Origin: Ignatzschineria sp. F8392
Lineage (GTDB): Bacteria; Pseudomonadota; Gammaproteobacteria; Cardiobacteriales; Wohlfahrtiimonadaceae
NCBI RefSeq assembly: GCF_002252045.1
Contig: NZ_NEFF01000001.1
Span: 558,001-622,000 of the forward strand
Direction: 5' to 3'
Length of the DNA stretch: 64,000 bases
Shown: piece by piece, positions 36,701-44,354 of the stretch
Position numbering within the stretch: the stretch's first letter is position 1
How the letters are laid out: the number at the start of each line of letters is the position of its first letter
Program-made: the position numbers and the translations under genes
Notes under the pieces: model-generated
Database searches by the model: none
What the model saw: the letters and a program-made list of their open reading frames with translations, nothing else
Told to the model about the DNA's origin: nothing

Positions 36701-39584
36701 TAATAGACTGAATCTCAACAAAGGAGAGATCAATCTCTTAGGCAATAATAGCGAATATGCTGGAACTATTAACATTGGGAAAGAGGCTCAAGCAAATGTT
36801 AATCGTCTGCGGAATCTCGGAACTGGTGTGGTGAATGTAGATGGAATCCTCAAGTTTGACAATAGCACTGTCAGTGGTGATTTTAAGAATGTTTTTGCGG
36901 GTGCTGGTACGATCCAACTCAATGGCAATACGCTCAATGTAACCGGCGAGCATGATGGCTTCGACGGGCTTCTCAATCTTGCTGAAGGATCTACATGGTC
37001 AGTGACGGATCGGCAAGGAGATTACAATATCAACTATGGTCTTACCGGCAATGGAATGATCAATGTTGGCACCGAAGACACGATCGCTCTGAAGAAAGAT
37101 CCTGCCGATAATTTTGTAGGCGATTTTAATGTCAAACAAGGAGACTTAGCCTTAGATAATAATGGGTTATCGACCCTTGAAAAAGCATCACTTGGCTTGA
37201 TTGGCGGTTCTGCGACTTTGATGGAAGATGGGAAATCGCTGAAAAATCTCACCTTTGATCAAGGGGTGATGACGCTTAATACTGTTACAGGGGAGGAGCG
37301 TTTCAATCATCTAACAGTCACAGATATTATTTCATTGAGAGGAGATCAGAATAAGATCCAAGTCGATCCCGCGATCATTCCGGTTCACGATAAGGATTTA
37401 GGTAATGTCGATCAGAAGATCTCTTTCCTCGATCAGCAGTTTGGAGAAAAAGGAGAGACCTTAATTTCTGGTCAAGTGATCGTCCAAGATAATAATGGTG
37501 TGGTCAATCCCGATTTTGAAGCGATCTTCTTAGCAGATAAAGATGGGAAGTTGATCGAATCGAAAAATGTGGGTCAAAGTACCGCGCTTATTCAGAACAA
37601 TGCCGGTAAAGCCTATTATGGTTTTAATGGCTTGAAGACCGATGAGCATGGAATTCATCTCAATTATGGGCTTGATGAGCTTGAAGCATTTAAGGATAAG
37701 AATATTGTTGTTTTATCGGACACCTCAAATGTGAATACTGATGCTCGAGATCTGCGGGTAGAACTTGTTGGTAAAGGTGGATTTATCTTTAAGGGCAGTG
37801 AAGCAATCACGCTATCAGGGAATGAGAATAGCTATACCGGCAATACATTGATTGATGGAACATCGATCACTGCAGGGATGAATCATGTCTTTGGACAAGC
37901 GGGGAATCTCACAATCTCGAATAAAGGGGCCTTTGATCTCAGTGAGAAGAAGCAGATTGTTGATACACTTGCGATTGAAGAGGGATCAACACTCGATATT
38001 CGTCGTGGGGAACTCACTGTCCGTGAAAGTAGTACTCTGAAGGGAGGAACCCTTTTAGGCGCTGCAGGTACCTTTATCTTTGCAGGTAAAAGCGGGGATG
38101 AAGAGTTGACGATTGAAGGCATTCATAATGTCGGTGTCGATACGACTCTCCAAAATGGTCGGATCAATATCACTAAAGATGCTCTCTATGGCAATGGTGA
38201 TGGCAAAGTAACCGTTATGGATAGGGGCGTTCTAGGTGGCTACGGCGCTCTAAAAGGGGATCTCCTTCTACAAGGGCAATTAAATGTTGGCAGTACGATG
38301 TCGAGGTCTGTTGGTGAAGCCCTTGGGCATTTTACGGTTGATGGCAACTTCACAGCAGAAAAGGGCAGTCTCATCCTGATCGCAAGTGATGGCAAAGAGG
38401 CAGGACGCCTTATTATTACCGGCAATGCTGAAGGGGATAGCTCCTTGCAAGTCAATGATATGCAAGGGCAGGATCTGATCCAACTTGCAGATGGAACGAA
38501 GAAGGTAGAAGTGGTGACGATCGGAGGGGATCTCAATACCTTAGAACTCACCCAGAAAGGTCGCGCCGTTCGTGGAGCCTTTGATTACATCTTAAAGAAG
38601 GAGGCCGATGGTAACTGGTGGTTAGTTACTCTCAATGAAGGGGGTGAAAATCCTGGCGGTGGAGGAAATGGCGGTAAGCCCCTCTATCGACCAGAAACAG
38701 CGGCTTATACGGGAGGATTGGATGTGGCAAACCGACTCTTCACCCATCAGTTGGCAGATCGAAACTATCTTGACCCCTCAAGTCGTCTCTGGACCATTAT
38801 GGGCGGTGATTTTGGGAAGTTTTATGATGATGGAAAACATAATCGAACCACAATCGACAGCTTCCGCATGATGCTCGGGGGTGATATTGTGCAGACTCAG
38901 ATCGAAGAGATGCCGGTCAAAGTTGGACTCTTTGCTGCATATGGTCATAGCTCGATTAAGAGCCGTCAAGCAGCAACAGGACTTTCGGCAAAAGGGCGCA
39001 GTCATGGGTTTGGCCTCGGTCTTTACGCCACATTAGGGGATAAGGTGACAGAAGGTCTCTATCTTGATGGCTCGATACAATATGTTCACTTTAGAAATAA
39101 GATTTCTGGAGATGAGCTTGTTGAAGAGACCATGAAGACTAAAGGCTTGATCACTTCTCTTGAAGGGGGTTATACCTGGCAATTGGCGGAATCTCTCTAT
39201 CTGCAACCTCAGGCACAAATTACCTGGATGGGCGCGAAGATGGATAGCCTGACAGATCACTACGGCACTCATATCTCAGGTAGTAAAAATAATATTGAGA
39301 CCCGCCTAGGTGCGCGACTCTTTATGGAGAAGACGTTAGAGAGCGGTCATCTTGTGACCCCTTATCTTGAGCTTAACTACTACCATAATTCTAAACCTTT
39401 CTACACTTACTTTGATGAGACGAAGATTGAGCAGAAAGGGACACGGAATGTGGGGGAGATGAAGCTTGGATTTGAGGGTAAAGTGGAAAAAGATCTCAAT
39501 ATCTGGGGTGAAGTGGGCTACCGTAAGGGTTCAAATAGCTACCACAACACAACGATCTCCGTTGGGCTTCGTTACGATTTCTAA
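27756..39584 (+). CDS. Giant repetitive autotransporter adhesin (type Va)
   Basis: A 3942-residue surface protein. It opens with an extended signal peptide region (NIYKVVWNKALRIWVVASELAK) and a hydrophobic core (about residues 47-67), the hallmark of large autotransporters. The passenger is mostly beta-helix-like repeats without visible cysteines. From about 29215 to 38050 it consists of alternating ~520-residue modules: A (IHAGYGL, starting near 29215, 32325, 35435) and B (IHLNYGL or IHFNYGL, near 30745, 33845, 36965), so A+B recurs every 3105-3135 nt. An autochaperone-like segment (about 38320-38600), a PGGGGNGG linker and a ~300-residue C-terminal barrel ending in YDF complete it. The frame also opens at TTG 27738 and ATG 27741, but only 27756 has a well-placed GAGG. 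Ligand unknown. Confidence 0.93.
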   Translation: MNRNIYKVVWNKALRIWVVASELAKNKFSRTTSVNTTSSSFTFKKTPIATLLTSLMVLGFPTFSLGIELKDILASGVTEMDIGSNTVTYTTKDQLVMDNQKLKLNFDVGKPYAYLTWKYEAGSSDNTVNLSLKNKSELVLNGEFQSLIGEGSGNFYTKVDDSILTVNNFMYLGRISSYNPDKKYNNYIVEMTNGGELNASAVVIDLYGAITLENSILNTKKTRRNTVYYTYDYRDEVKGTIHLRGNSAININDLEHVKELTNWDSYSDISNDNLHLKTTGINNKYNFLAGRLTAFTANPDFNAKFVLGSDVDVAVGSNGVKPYSAILRLYRNDAYGSVDITMHDSALIELMGDGSGGKENPVQSTLLNKLIGNGTVTVREDYLFNKAQDQFKGLLHIMEATDPVVVENASGKKVTFDFAHSAGTAKVAVNDALGTVGSTVINDHKLIFVDGKISHFVSNLEGKGATEVGENNIVASGDHDQFTGVLDLNNVDGSWNVSRSAGDYNINYALAGKGAMNIGVENNIYFNNTTEKQDFTGIFNVTKGNAVLNKKAGYALNQATLNINQGTQGTVEDDVTVGTLGLSDGKLVVTHDQNSEFNLITATEGITLTGNNKVEIANKDLLGKSSAINNIKPTGTLLDQQNQVVTGETFALGKTEGGRESLTLVDSAGNAITNVVKTSKPIVGQENKGTAFYDYSRLVADDAGIHAGYGLTALSAIKAQSVTIDSGNTTEQNLFVQLTGDGGFTYTGNQLITVTNSENDYLGDSILDNGSVALGANNALGLQGALLLIGKSNLDLASFAQSASFTTVAQDSILNLNSGTLNLTDHQASLIDGQLQGGKDSSLNLNQGALTVNSSNGALEANINLGSNVTAMIAKTDGLGKGNLNLAGSNKIAINGAGDFANRVQGDSSNQLNINATDGAVTLTADNSDYAGELNIAEKAQANVTVLNNIGTGILGVAGILQFNSGVNGDLNNAFKGAGTVTLTDNQLAIKGDHTGFTGTARIGEKATWSVTQAGDYDINYALSGNGTATVNAGGMIALKNAGDQSFTGTFDVTKGQLQLDQTGFDVLTNASLGLKGGQANVMLDGQKVKQLTFNNGSLYLAPFNNGERSNHLYVTDGVKLVGQDNLIKVDSAKSVEKHDIDWGSSFVGKPSFIDQQFGVIGETLVFGKVDKTAGTIFLADKDGNYIRAEDVEMSDRVLQSGNGKAYYGFNGLLSNDEGIHLNYGLAVLEAYQAKNIEVLSTTENVTGISNILRAKLTGDGGFIFKGDKAIVIDGFANDYKGDTNIIGADITAKSHNIFGQQGALTLTTEAGKGAKLDLDQYTQKVSKLDLNEGSVLNFNKGTLTLLDAKTSTIAGSLLGSQSSKLNINQGIANVNSSNSELQSSVNLGTKVTLNLAKADALGTSAITLNQGSNTINLNAGGEFKNQLTGDATNTLNINANDGKVAVDLVADNSGYAGAINIAKDATAKVNALNNLGTGLLGVAGKLAFNSEASGDLNNAFAGAGTIALDSNMLNVTGKHDGFTGLLDLVEGSTWSVTDQQGDYNINYALAGSGTMNVGAEQNILLNNKNENQSYTGNFNVHQGNLVLNTTAGYALKTGNVHLLAGTKGTVENDLIVGSLELDKSTLKVTATDGKFNLLTATNGIVLEGDTKVEIDNKDLLGNAEIDTDKGLLDQQNIANLGELFAKGKTSGDKKLITLIDADGNEITEVKDIHIQLKGQEIAGDGIYDYTGLVADDIGIHAGYGLKALSANKDHSIKIDSTGAEEQKLFVKLTGEGGFTYTGDKAITVTGENNDYLGDSTFAEGQVALGADNALGQQGALIFTGISSLDLSKFSQVADSVTQNEESTINLNSGHLTLTDQQDSTFEGALSGTDQSSLTVEKGALNVTSSNAELASKVHLGSHVIANLAKADALGKGKIHLAENSVINVNGSGNFANELMGDSSAALNIQGTDSDVTLLGDNSAYSGTLDIAENAKANVTNLNNLGEALLGIDGTLHFNEGVNGDLDNMLKGAGTVTLTDNKLNIKGNHAGFTGVANLGETAIWSVTQKDPYDINYALTGNGTAVMNAGGIIALKNAGEKSFTGNFDVTKGQLLLDQTGFDVLTNASLGLKGGQANLMLDGQKVENLTFNNGSLYLALFNNGDRLNHLSVSEKVTLIGQDNYIKVDSADSIVRKEFDEDALEKLESLSFIEQQYGISGETVVKGQVDKKNGAIFLADKDGNLIEAKDVPMSSQDLKDGSGTALFGFNGLRPDDDGIHFNYGLAVLNAFEDKNIEVNSTNENTTTSNILRAKLTGIGGFIFKGDKAIVIDGFDNDYQGDTQIMGANITAKSDNIFGHVGALTLGTNDGTAAKLDLDQYAQKVNKLDLNEGSTLNLNKGTLTLLDAKTSIIAGSLLGTQDSKLNINQGIVNVNSSNSELKSSVNLGTKVTLNLAKADGLGASTIALNKGGNIINLNGGGEFKNQLTGDTSNTLNINANSNKVAVDLGADNSSYEGAINIAEKATANVNALNNLGTGVIGVAGNLVFNSEASGDLANKFKGDGEILLKGNSLNVTGEHDGFTGLLNLADNATWSVTDQQGSYNINYALTGDGTINVASAENITLKNETENQNYTGHFKVHNGNLVLNTTAEKALKEAGLHLLEDTKGTVENALTVGSLTLDNSTLKVTDQDGKFNILTASGGIVLQGDTEIEIDNKDLLGKGQAVEGIQPEGTLLDQQNQLSLGETFAKGKTTGDRDSITLVDSEGNIVSGIFDVQKAIVGQEENGVAIYDYSKLVADDTGIHAGYGLAALSANVDKGVTIDSQNSTETTLSVKLTGEGGFTYTGNQAITITGQQNDYQGASTIKEGSVNLGADNALGEKGALVLTGGALNLAGFAQRADQLTADEKSKLDLAGGTLSLTNGANTIAGDITGDGSSTLNVEKGSLNVDSRNANLSATINLGSKVAATLANADGLGKGDIHLAEANKIDINGSGDFANNLTGEDANNRLNLNKGEINLLGNNSEYAGTINIGKEAQANVNRLRNLGTGVVNVDGILKFDNSTVSGDFKNVFAGAGTIQLNGNTLNVTGEHDGFDGLLNLAEGSTWSVTDRQGDYNINYGLTGNGMINVGTEDTIALKKDPADNFVGDFNVKQGDLALDNNGLSTLEKASLGLIGGSATLMEDGKSLKNLTFDQGVMTLNTVTGEERFNHLTVTDIISLRGDQNKIQVDPAIIPVHDKDLGNVDQKISFLDQQFGEKGETLISGQVIVQDNNGVVNPDFEAIFLADKDGKLIESKNVGQSTALIQNNAGKAYYGFNGLKTDEHGIHLNYGLDELEAFKDKNIVVLSDTSNVNTDARDLRVELVGKGGFIFKGSEAITLSGNENSYTGNTLIDGTSITAGMNHVFGQAGNLTISNKGAFDLSEKKQIVDTLAIEEGSTLDIRRGELTVRESSTLKGGTLLGAAGTFIFAGKSGDEELTIEGIHNVGVDTTLQNGRINITKDALYGNGDGKVTVMDRGVLGGYGALKGDLLLQGQLNVGSTMSRSVGEALGHFTVDGNFTAEKGSLILIASDGKEAGRLIITGNAEGDSSLQVNDMQGQDLIQLADGTKKVEVVTIGGDLNTLELTQKGRAVRGAFDYILKKEADGNWWLVTLNEGGENPGGGGNGGKPLYRPETAAYTGGLDVANRLFTHQLADRNYLDPSSRLWTIMGGDFGKFYDDGKHNRTTIDSFRMMLGGDIVQTQIEEMPVKVGLFAAYGHSSIKSRQAATGLSAKGRSHGFGLGLYATLGDKVTEGLYLDGSIQYVHFRNKISGDELVEETMKTKGLITSLEGGYTWQLAESLYLQPQAQITWMGAKMDSLTDHYGTHISGSKNNIETRLGARLFMEKTLESGHLVTPYLELNYYHNSKPFYTYFDETKIEQKGTRNVGEMKLGFEGKVEKDLNIWGEVGYRKGSNSYHNTTISVGLRYDF
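29215..38050 (+). repeat. Three ~3.1-kb in-frame super-repeats within the autotransporter gene
   Basis: The sequence encoding GGFTYTG starts near 29982, 33087 and 36204 (spacings 3105 and 3117). The one encoding GGFIFKG starts near 31539, 34644 and 37779 (spacings 3105 and 3135). All spacings are multiples of three. Some stretches are nearly identical at DNA level, for instance around 30960 and 34065. Unequal crossing-over could add or remove a unit without breaking the frame. Confidence 0.9.
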
Positions 39585-39703
39585 TGAGATCGGAAAGAGA
39601 TCGGAAGACTTGTGATTGATCGTTACTTGATTGTTACTTGATCGTCACTAAGGGTCGATCACCAGAAGTTGCCTAAAGGCGTAATGATCCTTCGTAAGAG
39701 AGA

Positions 39704-39735
39704 AGAGCCGGTAGTGATGCTATCGGCTCTTTTTT
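39704..39735 (+). terminator. Terminator after the autotransporter
   Basis: Stem AGAGCCGGTAG / CTATCGGCTCT (11 bp, one G-U pair), 5-nt loop, then a T-run of about six. It lies 120 nt after the stop codon. Confidence 0.9.
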
Positions 39736-40144
39736 ATGAACGAATGTGATCGATTGCCATTCGATCACATTCGATTGCCATTAATTTCCATTAATGCAAT
39801 TGTTGCAATTGTTGCAATTGTTGCGCTTGTTAGGATTGTTACGATTGATTCTATGATTGGCAAGGATCGATAGCGATTGAAAATAGAGGAAAAAGATTGA
39901 CACTATTTGGGAATTGTAATACTGTATCACCACGGTAGTACAGAGAGGTGAGGGTTAAGCTTAGAACACTCAAAAGAACCCTTAAAAGAAGATTTGAAAG
40001 AAGATTCTAGAGAAGATTCAAAAAATTTAAGCTTAAGCAGAAGATCTTTAAGCTACTCAATAATATAAAAGCAGTACTAAAGCCGTTTTAAAAGAAGCAT
40101 TAAAGTTTCAAAAAACGGAGGCAAAATAATCATTAGGAGCGATC
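39736..40144 (+). repeat. Spacer before the ABC transporter, with a 9-nt repeat
   Basis: Contains about three copies of the 9-nt unit TTGTTGCAA at 39795-39825, then purine-rich AAGAAGATT-type tracts (39975-40060). TTAAGCTTA-like arms at about 39955 and 40029 could pair over a distance. No riboswitch or attenuator was recognised. TTAGGAGC precedes the ATG at 40145. Confidence 0.5.
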
Positions 40145-41137
40145 ATGAAAAAGTTACTTGCAGTGCTATTAAGTGCCACATTGGCAACCGGAATCTCATT
40201 GGCAGATGAGATGAAGAAGGTCTATGTTAATCAAATTGTAGAGCATCCGGCACTCGATGCCACTGCAAAGGGCATTCGTGATGGTCTTAAGGAGCGAGGA
40301 TATATTGAAGGGGAGAATCTCGATTTTATCGTTGAATCTGCTCAAGCAAACGTGGCGTTAGCGGCACAAATTTCAACGAAGTTTGTCGCACAAAATGCAG
40401 ATGTGACGGTCGGGATTGGTACCCCTTCAGCGCAGAGTTTAGTAAAACCTGCAATGGAAGGAAAAACAAAGATGGTCTTTAGCTCGATTACCGATCCTGT
40501 CGGTGCGAGCTTAGTGCCGGCGCTTGAAAATGGCAATAATAATGTGACAGGAATGTCTAATTATGTTGATGTTGCGCCGCAACTGGCCATGTTTAAAGAA
40601 GTTCTCCCCGAGATGAAGAAGATCGGTTTTATCTATAATCCCGGTGAAGCAAACTCCATTACTCAATTGAAAGATCTTGAAAAAGCAGCACCCGATTTTG
40701 GTTTAGAGGTGGTAACCCAATCGGTCAACCGTACAGCAGATGTTCCTCAAGCGGCAACACGCCTTGCAAATCAGACAGATGCGATCTTTATCTATGGCGA
40801 TAACACCGCACTTGCAGCATTAGAGAGTATTGTTATTGCCGGTATTAAGGCGGGTAAACCGGTCTTTGTTGCAGATACGGATGCGGTTCTTTCAGGTCCT
40901 TTAGCGGCACTCGGTCCTAATCAATATCAGTTAGGGATCGATACTGCCGAGATGATTGCAGATGTTTTAGATGGTCAAGATATTAATACGATCCCGGTAG
41001 GATTTCCTGATAAGATGGAGCTCGTTATTAATATGGATACCGCGAATAAGCTAGGTTTAACACTTCCTTCTGAAGTTGTTGAAGCGGCTGCTGTCATCAT
41101 TAAAGATGGAAAAGCGGAAGCCGTTCAACAAAACTAG
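40145..41137 (+). CDS. ABC transporter substrate-binding protein, TrpX/PF04392 family
   Basis: Periplasmic binding protein of 330 residues with a signal peptide (MKKLLAVLLSATLATGISLA). The order VNQIVEHPALDATAKGIRDGLKERGY, GIGTPSAQSL, FSSITDPVGASLV, GFIYNPGEANS and FVADTDAVLSGPLAALG is typical of the PF04392 family, which includes the TrpX component of tryptophan/aromatic amino-acid uptake systems. It is followed directly by a permease and an ATPase, forming a complete importer. Ligand assignment to an aromatic amino acid is by family only. Confidence 0.88.
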   Translation: MKKLLAVLLSATLATGISLADEMKKVYVNQIVEHPALDATAKGIRDGLKERGYIEGENLDFIVESAQANVALAAQISTKFVAQNADVTVGIGTPSAQSLVKPAMEGKTKMVFSSITDPVGASLVPALENGNNNVTGMSNYVDVAPQLAMFKEVLPEMKKIGFIYNPGEANSITQLKDLEKAAPDFGLEVVTQSVNRTADVPQAATRLANQTDAIFIYGDNTALAALESIVIAGIKAGKPVFVADTDAVLSGPLAALGPNQYQLGIDTAEMIADVLDGQDINTIPVGFPDKMELVINMDTANKLGLTLPSEVVEAAAVIIKDGKAEAVQQN

Positions 41138-41145
41138 GAAATAGG

Positions 41146-41991
41146 ATGAGTTTAAGTGAATTGATTATGAGCCTGGAACTCGGGCTCATTTATGGAATTG
41201 TCGGAATGGGGATCTACCTCACTTTTAGAATTATCGACTTTCCAGATCTAACCTGTGATGGTAGCTTCGTGTTAGGAGCTGCCATCTCTTCCGTTTTAAT
41301 CAAAGCGGGTGTTGATCCCTTTCTATCCTTGGTCTTTGCGCTTATCGGTGGGGCGCTTGCGGGGGCATTAACGGGGATCTTAAATAGCTTCTTTAAGGTA
41401 ACCGACCTTCTCGCCGGTATCCTTGTGGCATTTATGCTCTATTCCATCAATCTTCATGTGATGAATGGGACGCCCAATATCTCTCTATTGATGTCACCGA
41501 CCATCTTTATTACCAATAATTTAGTGGTCCTCGGAGGCATTGCGATTATTCTGATCGCGCTCTTTAGTTACCTTCTCAATACCGATTTAGGGCTCTCCAT
41601 CCGTGCAGTAGGTCAAAATAAACGACTCTGTCTTAATGGGGGCGTTAATGTCAAGTGGATGGTGATTTTAGGCGTTGCGATGGGAAATGCGCTGATTGCA
41701 ATGGGTGGCGCACTCTTTAGTCAGCAACAAGGATTTACCGATATCTCTGCCGGTATCGGCACCATTATTGCCGGTTTTGCCGCGGTGATTATTGGGGAGA
41801 GAATCCTTCCTTTTCGCTCGATGTGGATTAAGTTATTGAGCTGTATCGTCGGTTCGATTGTCTACCGTATTGTCACCGGTCTTGCGCTCCATGCTGAATT
41901 CCTCAACCTGAAGAGCTACGACTTCAACCTGATCGCCGGTCTTTTGATTATTATCATTATGGCGATGCCGGGAGGGAAGCGTCGATGCTAA
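41146..41991 (+). CDS. ABC transporter permease (TrpY-like, branched-chain-type fold)
   Basis: A 281-residue inner-membrane permease with about eight helices, of the type paired with PF04392 binding proteins. Segments such as DFPDLTCDGSFVLGAA, FKVTDLLAGILVAFMLYSINL, GLSIRAVGQNKRLCLNGGVNV and GIGTIIAGFAAVIIGERI match the family. It starts 8 nt after the binding-protein stop and its own end overlaps the ATPase start by 7 nt, so the three genes form one operon. Confidence 0.88.
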   Translation: MSLSELIMSLELGLIYGIVGMGIYLTFRIIDFPDLTCDGSFVLGAAISSVLIKAGVDPFLSLVFALIGGALAGALTGILNSFFKVTDLLAGILVAFMLYSINLHVMNGTPNISLLMSPTIFITNNLVVLGGIAIILIALFSYLLNTDLGLSIRAVGQNKRLCLNGGVNVKWMVILGVAMGNALIAMGGALFSQQQGFTDISAGIGTIIAGFAAVIIGERILPFRSMWIKLLSCIVGSIVYRIVTGLALHAEFLNLKSYDFNLIAGLLIIIIMAMPGGKRRC

Positions 41992-42740
41992 AGTTAGAAG
42001 GGATTAAACTTGTCGTCGGCAAAGGCACGCAACTTGAGCGGACAATCTTAGAAGATCTCTCTCTTGAGGTTAAAAAGGGGGAATTTGTTGTCATTATCGG
42101 TGGAAATGGTGCCGGTAAATCGACGGTTTTCAATACCATTTCTGGTTTTATGAAGCCGGAGAAGGGCAAAATTTTAATCGATGGTGTTGATGTCACTAAG
42201 AGTTCTCAACAGGAGCGGGCAAAATGGGTCTCTATTGTGATGCAAGATCCCCGTGTCGGGACGATGGAGAATATGACCATTTTAGAGAATATGGCTTTCT
42301 CCTATAAGCGTGGTGGACGCCGAGGCTTCTCTCTCTTTAATAATCGTGAGCGACGCCATTTCTTTCAAGAGAAGTTAGCGCTTCTTGATATGAATTTAGA
42401 AAATCGACTCAACGAGACCGTAACAAATCTCTCAGGCGGTCAACGCCAAGCATTAAGTCTTGTGATGTCGATTGTGGCAGAATCTAAGATTTTATTACTT
42501 GATGAGATTACAGCCGCGCTCGATCCTAAAATTGCAGAAAATGTGATGGCATTAGCGGATAAGTTAGTACGGGATCAATCGCTCACCTGTGTTATGATTA
42601 CTCACAATATGGAGCATGCGATCCGTTATGGTGATCGCACTATTCTTCTAAAAGATGGCAAGTTCCGTAAAGAGTATAGCCGTGCAGAGAAGGAGAATCT
42701 GACGGTCTTCGATTTAACACGAGAGTTTACCGATCCTTAA
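41985..42740 (+). CDS. ABC transporter ATP-binding protein (TrpZ-like)
   Basis: A 251-residue ATPase energising the preceding importer. Walker A is GGNGAGKST (near residue 40), the signature is LSGGQRQAL and Walker B is ILLLDEITAAL, followed by the switch histidine in MITHNMEHA. All parts are intact. It overlaps the permease gene. No further gene is obviously part of the unit, although sprT begins only 39 nt downstream. Confidence 0.93.
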   Translation: MLKLEGIKLVVGKGTQLERTILEDLSLEVKKGEFVVIIGGNGAGKSTVFNTISGFMKPEKGKILIDGVDVTKSSQQERAKWVSIVMQDPRVGTMENMTILENMAFSYKRGGRRGFSLFNNRERRHFFQEKLALLDMNLENRLNETVTNLSGGQRQALSLVMSIVAESKILLLDEITAALDPKIAENVMALADKLVRDQSLTCVMITHNMEHAIRYGDRTILLKDGKFRKEYSRAEKENLTVFDLTREFTDP

Positions 42741-42779
42741 TTGCGACGATATCGAAGGATCGATAGATAGCATAATATC

Positions 42780-43469
42780 ATGAGAGAGAAGATAGAAGTT
42801 ATTGGTCAATCCCTACTATTAGACGCCTCTTCAGATGGAGAGGCGCTCTTGCTTTCTCTATTAGAGAAGGTGAAGTCAGTTGAAGCGACTGCAATGGCGA
42901 CGCTTGCGGAGCGATTGACCTCCAAAGAGTTTAAGCAGTTACAAAAACGGATTGGCAAATTACATAGCGCTTCTCAATCGCGCTGTATGGCAAGCTCCTT
43001 TCGTGCGCGGATTGCGCCTCGTTTGGCAATCGCTACTAAAGATCTCTATCCTAAAATCTCGTTTCATCTTCGTGGTAAGAGTGCCGGAACTGCGCATCTT
43101 CAGCGTTGGGAGCTCCGTTTTAATCCAATACTTTTAGCTGAAAATGGTCAAGCCTTTATCGATGAGGTGGTTCCCCATGAATATGCTCATCTCTTAGTCT
43201 ATGCTTTAGCCGGCGATGTTGCTCCACATGGTGCTGAATGGCGCTGGATGATGGAGGAGGTCCTAGCGGTGCCGGCAAATAGAACGCATCAATTCTCCAC
43301 AGAGAATAGTCGTACGCGGCGATATCAAAAGTTCTCTTATCATTGTAGTTGCCAAACGCATCAGTTAAGTACAATTCGGCATAATCGACTCTTACGAGGC
43401 GAAGCACAATACCATTGTAAAAAATGTGGTGTAGCTCTAGTAAGAGCAGATGACTCCTCCACTTGTTAA
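42780..43469 (+). CDS. sprT: SprT family zinc metalloprotease-like protein
   Basis: A 229-residue SprT/Spartan-like protein. The metal motif HEYAHLL lies near residue 133 within VVPHEYAHLLVYALAGDVAPHGAEWRWMM, which also gives the third histidine. The C-terminus holds a zinc ribbon with CSC and, 30 residues later, CKKC. The N-terminal ~60 residues are helical and less conserved. Bacterial SprT function is not settled; eukaryotic relatives cut DNA-protein crosslinks. It is close behind the ABC operon. Confidence 0.87.
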   Translation: MREKIEVIGQSLLLDASSDGEALLLSLLEKVKSVEATAMATLAERLTSKEFKQLQKRIGKLHSASQSRCMASSFRARIAPRLAIATKDLYPKISFHLRGKSAGTAHLQRWELRFNPILLAENGQAFIDEVVPHEYAHLLVYALAGDVAPHGAEWRWMMEEVLAVPANRTHQFSTENSRTRRYQKFSYHCSCQTHQLSTIRHNRLLRGEAQYHCKKCGVALVRADDSSTC

Positions 43470-44354
43470 GACTTTGTAACAAAAGAAGCTGAACGCTGCC
43501 GGATCTCACTATTGCGCTCTTCCATAAACTGCGCGCCGGCAGTTGGCGATCTCTTATCACCGATGATTTTATGGTTGATTGAAGCAAAAAGGCTGTTGAG
43601 TTGCCGGATCTCACTATCGCGCTCTTCCATAAACTGCGTGCCGGCAAGGGGTGATTTCTCTATCGCCGGCAGATATTGTTTAACTGCTGTTTAAGAACTG
43701 TTTAAGGACCGTTTAAATCATATTTAATTATTTTCTCGGCATCAAGGATGCCAACCTGCGGGCATACGGTCGTGATAAGAATGAAATCGTTCTCTCCCGC
43801 GGTTCCAAAAATCGTCTTAGAGGATATTCTTAGAAGATATCAATTAAAACAGAAGCTGAACGCTGCCGGATCTCACTATCGCGCTCTTCCATAAACTGTG
43901 CGCCGGCAGTTGGCGATCTCTTATCACCGATGATTTTATGGTTGATTGAAGCAAAAAGGCTGTTGAGTTGCCGGATCTCACTATCGCGCTCTTCCATAAA
44001 CTGCGTGCCGGCAAGGGGTGATTTCTCTATCGCCGGCAGATATTGTTTAACTGCTGTTTAAGAACTGTTTAAGGACCGTTTAAATCATATTTAATTATTT
44101 TCTCGGCATCAAGGATGCCAACCTGCGGGCATGCAGGAGTGAAAAGAACGAAATCGTTCTTTCCCGCGGTTCCAAAAACTATCTTAGAGAATATACATTA
44201 ACAAACAAAAGTTGTTGAATTGCCGGAGAGCACCTCTGCATGCTTTTATTAATCTCATGCCGGCAAGGGGCGATCTCTCTATTATCAGTAATGGAAATTA
44301 TCGAGGATAGGCTATACAATAACGAACAAAAATTATAGCAAGGGGTCAATACCG
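43470..44354 (+). repeat. A/B repeat block 5 with a 367-bp tandem duplication
   Basis: Spacer between sprT and ttcA. Plus-oriented A units start at 43497, 43602, 43864, 43969 and 44221 (the last divergent); B units start at 43758 and 44125. The A-A-B segment recurs with an exact period of 367 bp. GTTTAAGAACTGTTTAAGGACC-type tracts separate the A pair from B, and GGCATC-AAG-GATGCC palindromes precede each B. About 80 bp after the last A remain for the ttcA promoter. Confidence 0.9.

Noticed and set aside
29215-38050. Many 60-100-codon frames antisense to the autotransporter
   Set aside because: Shadows of the repetitive coding frame, recurring with its repeats; none has a ribosome site or recognisable domain.
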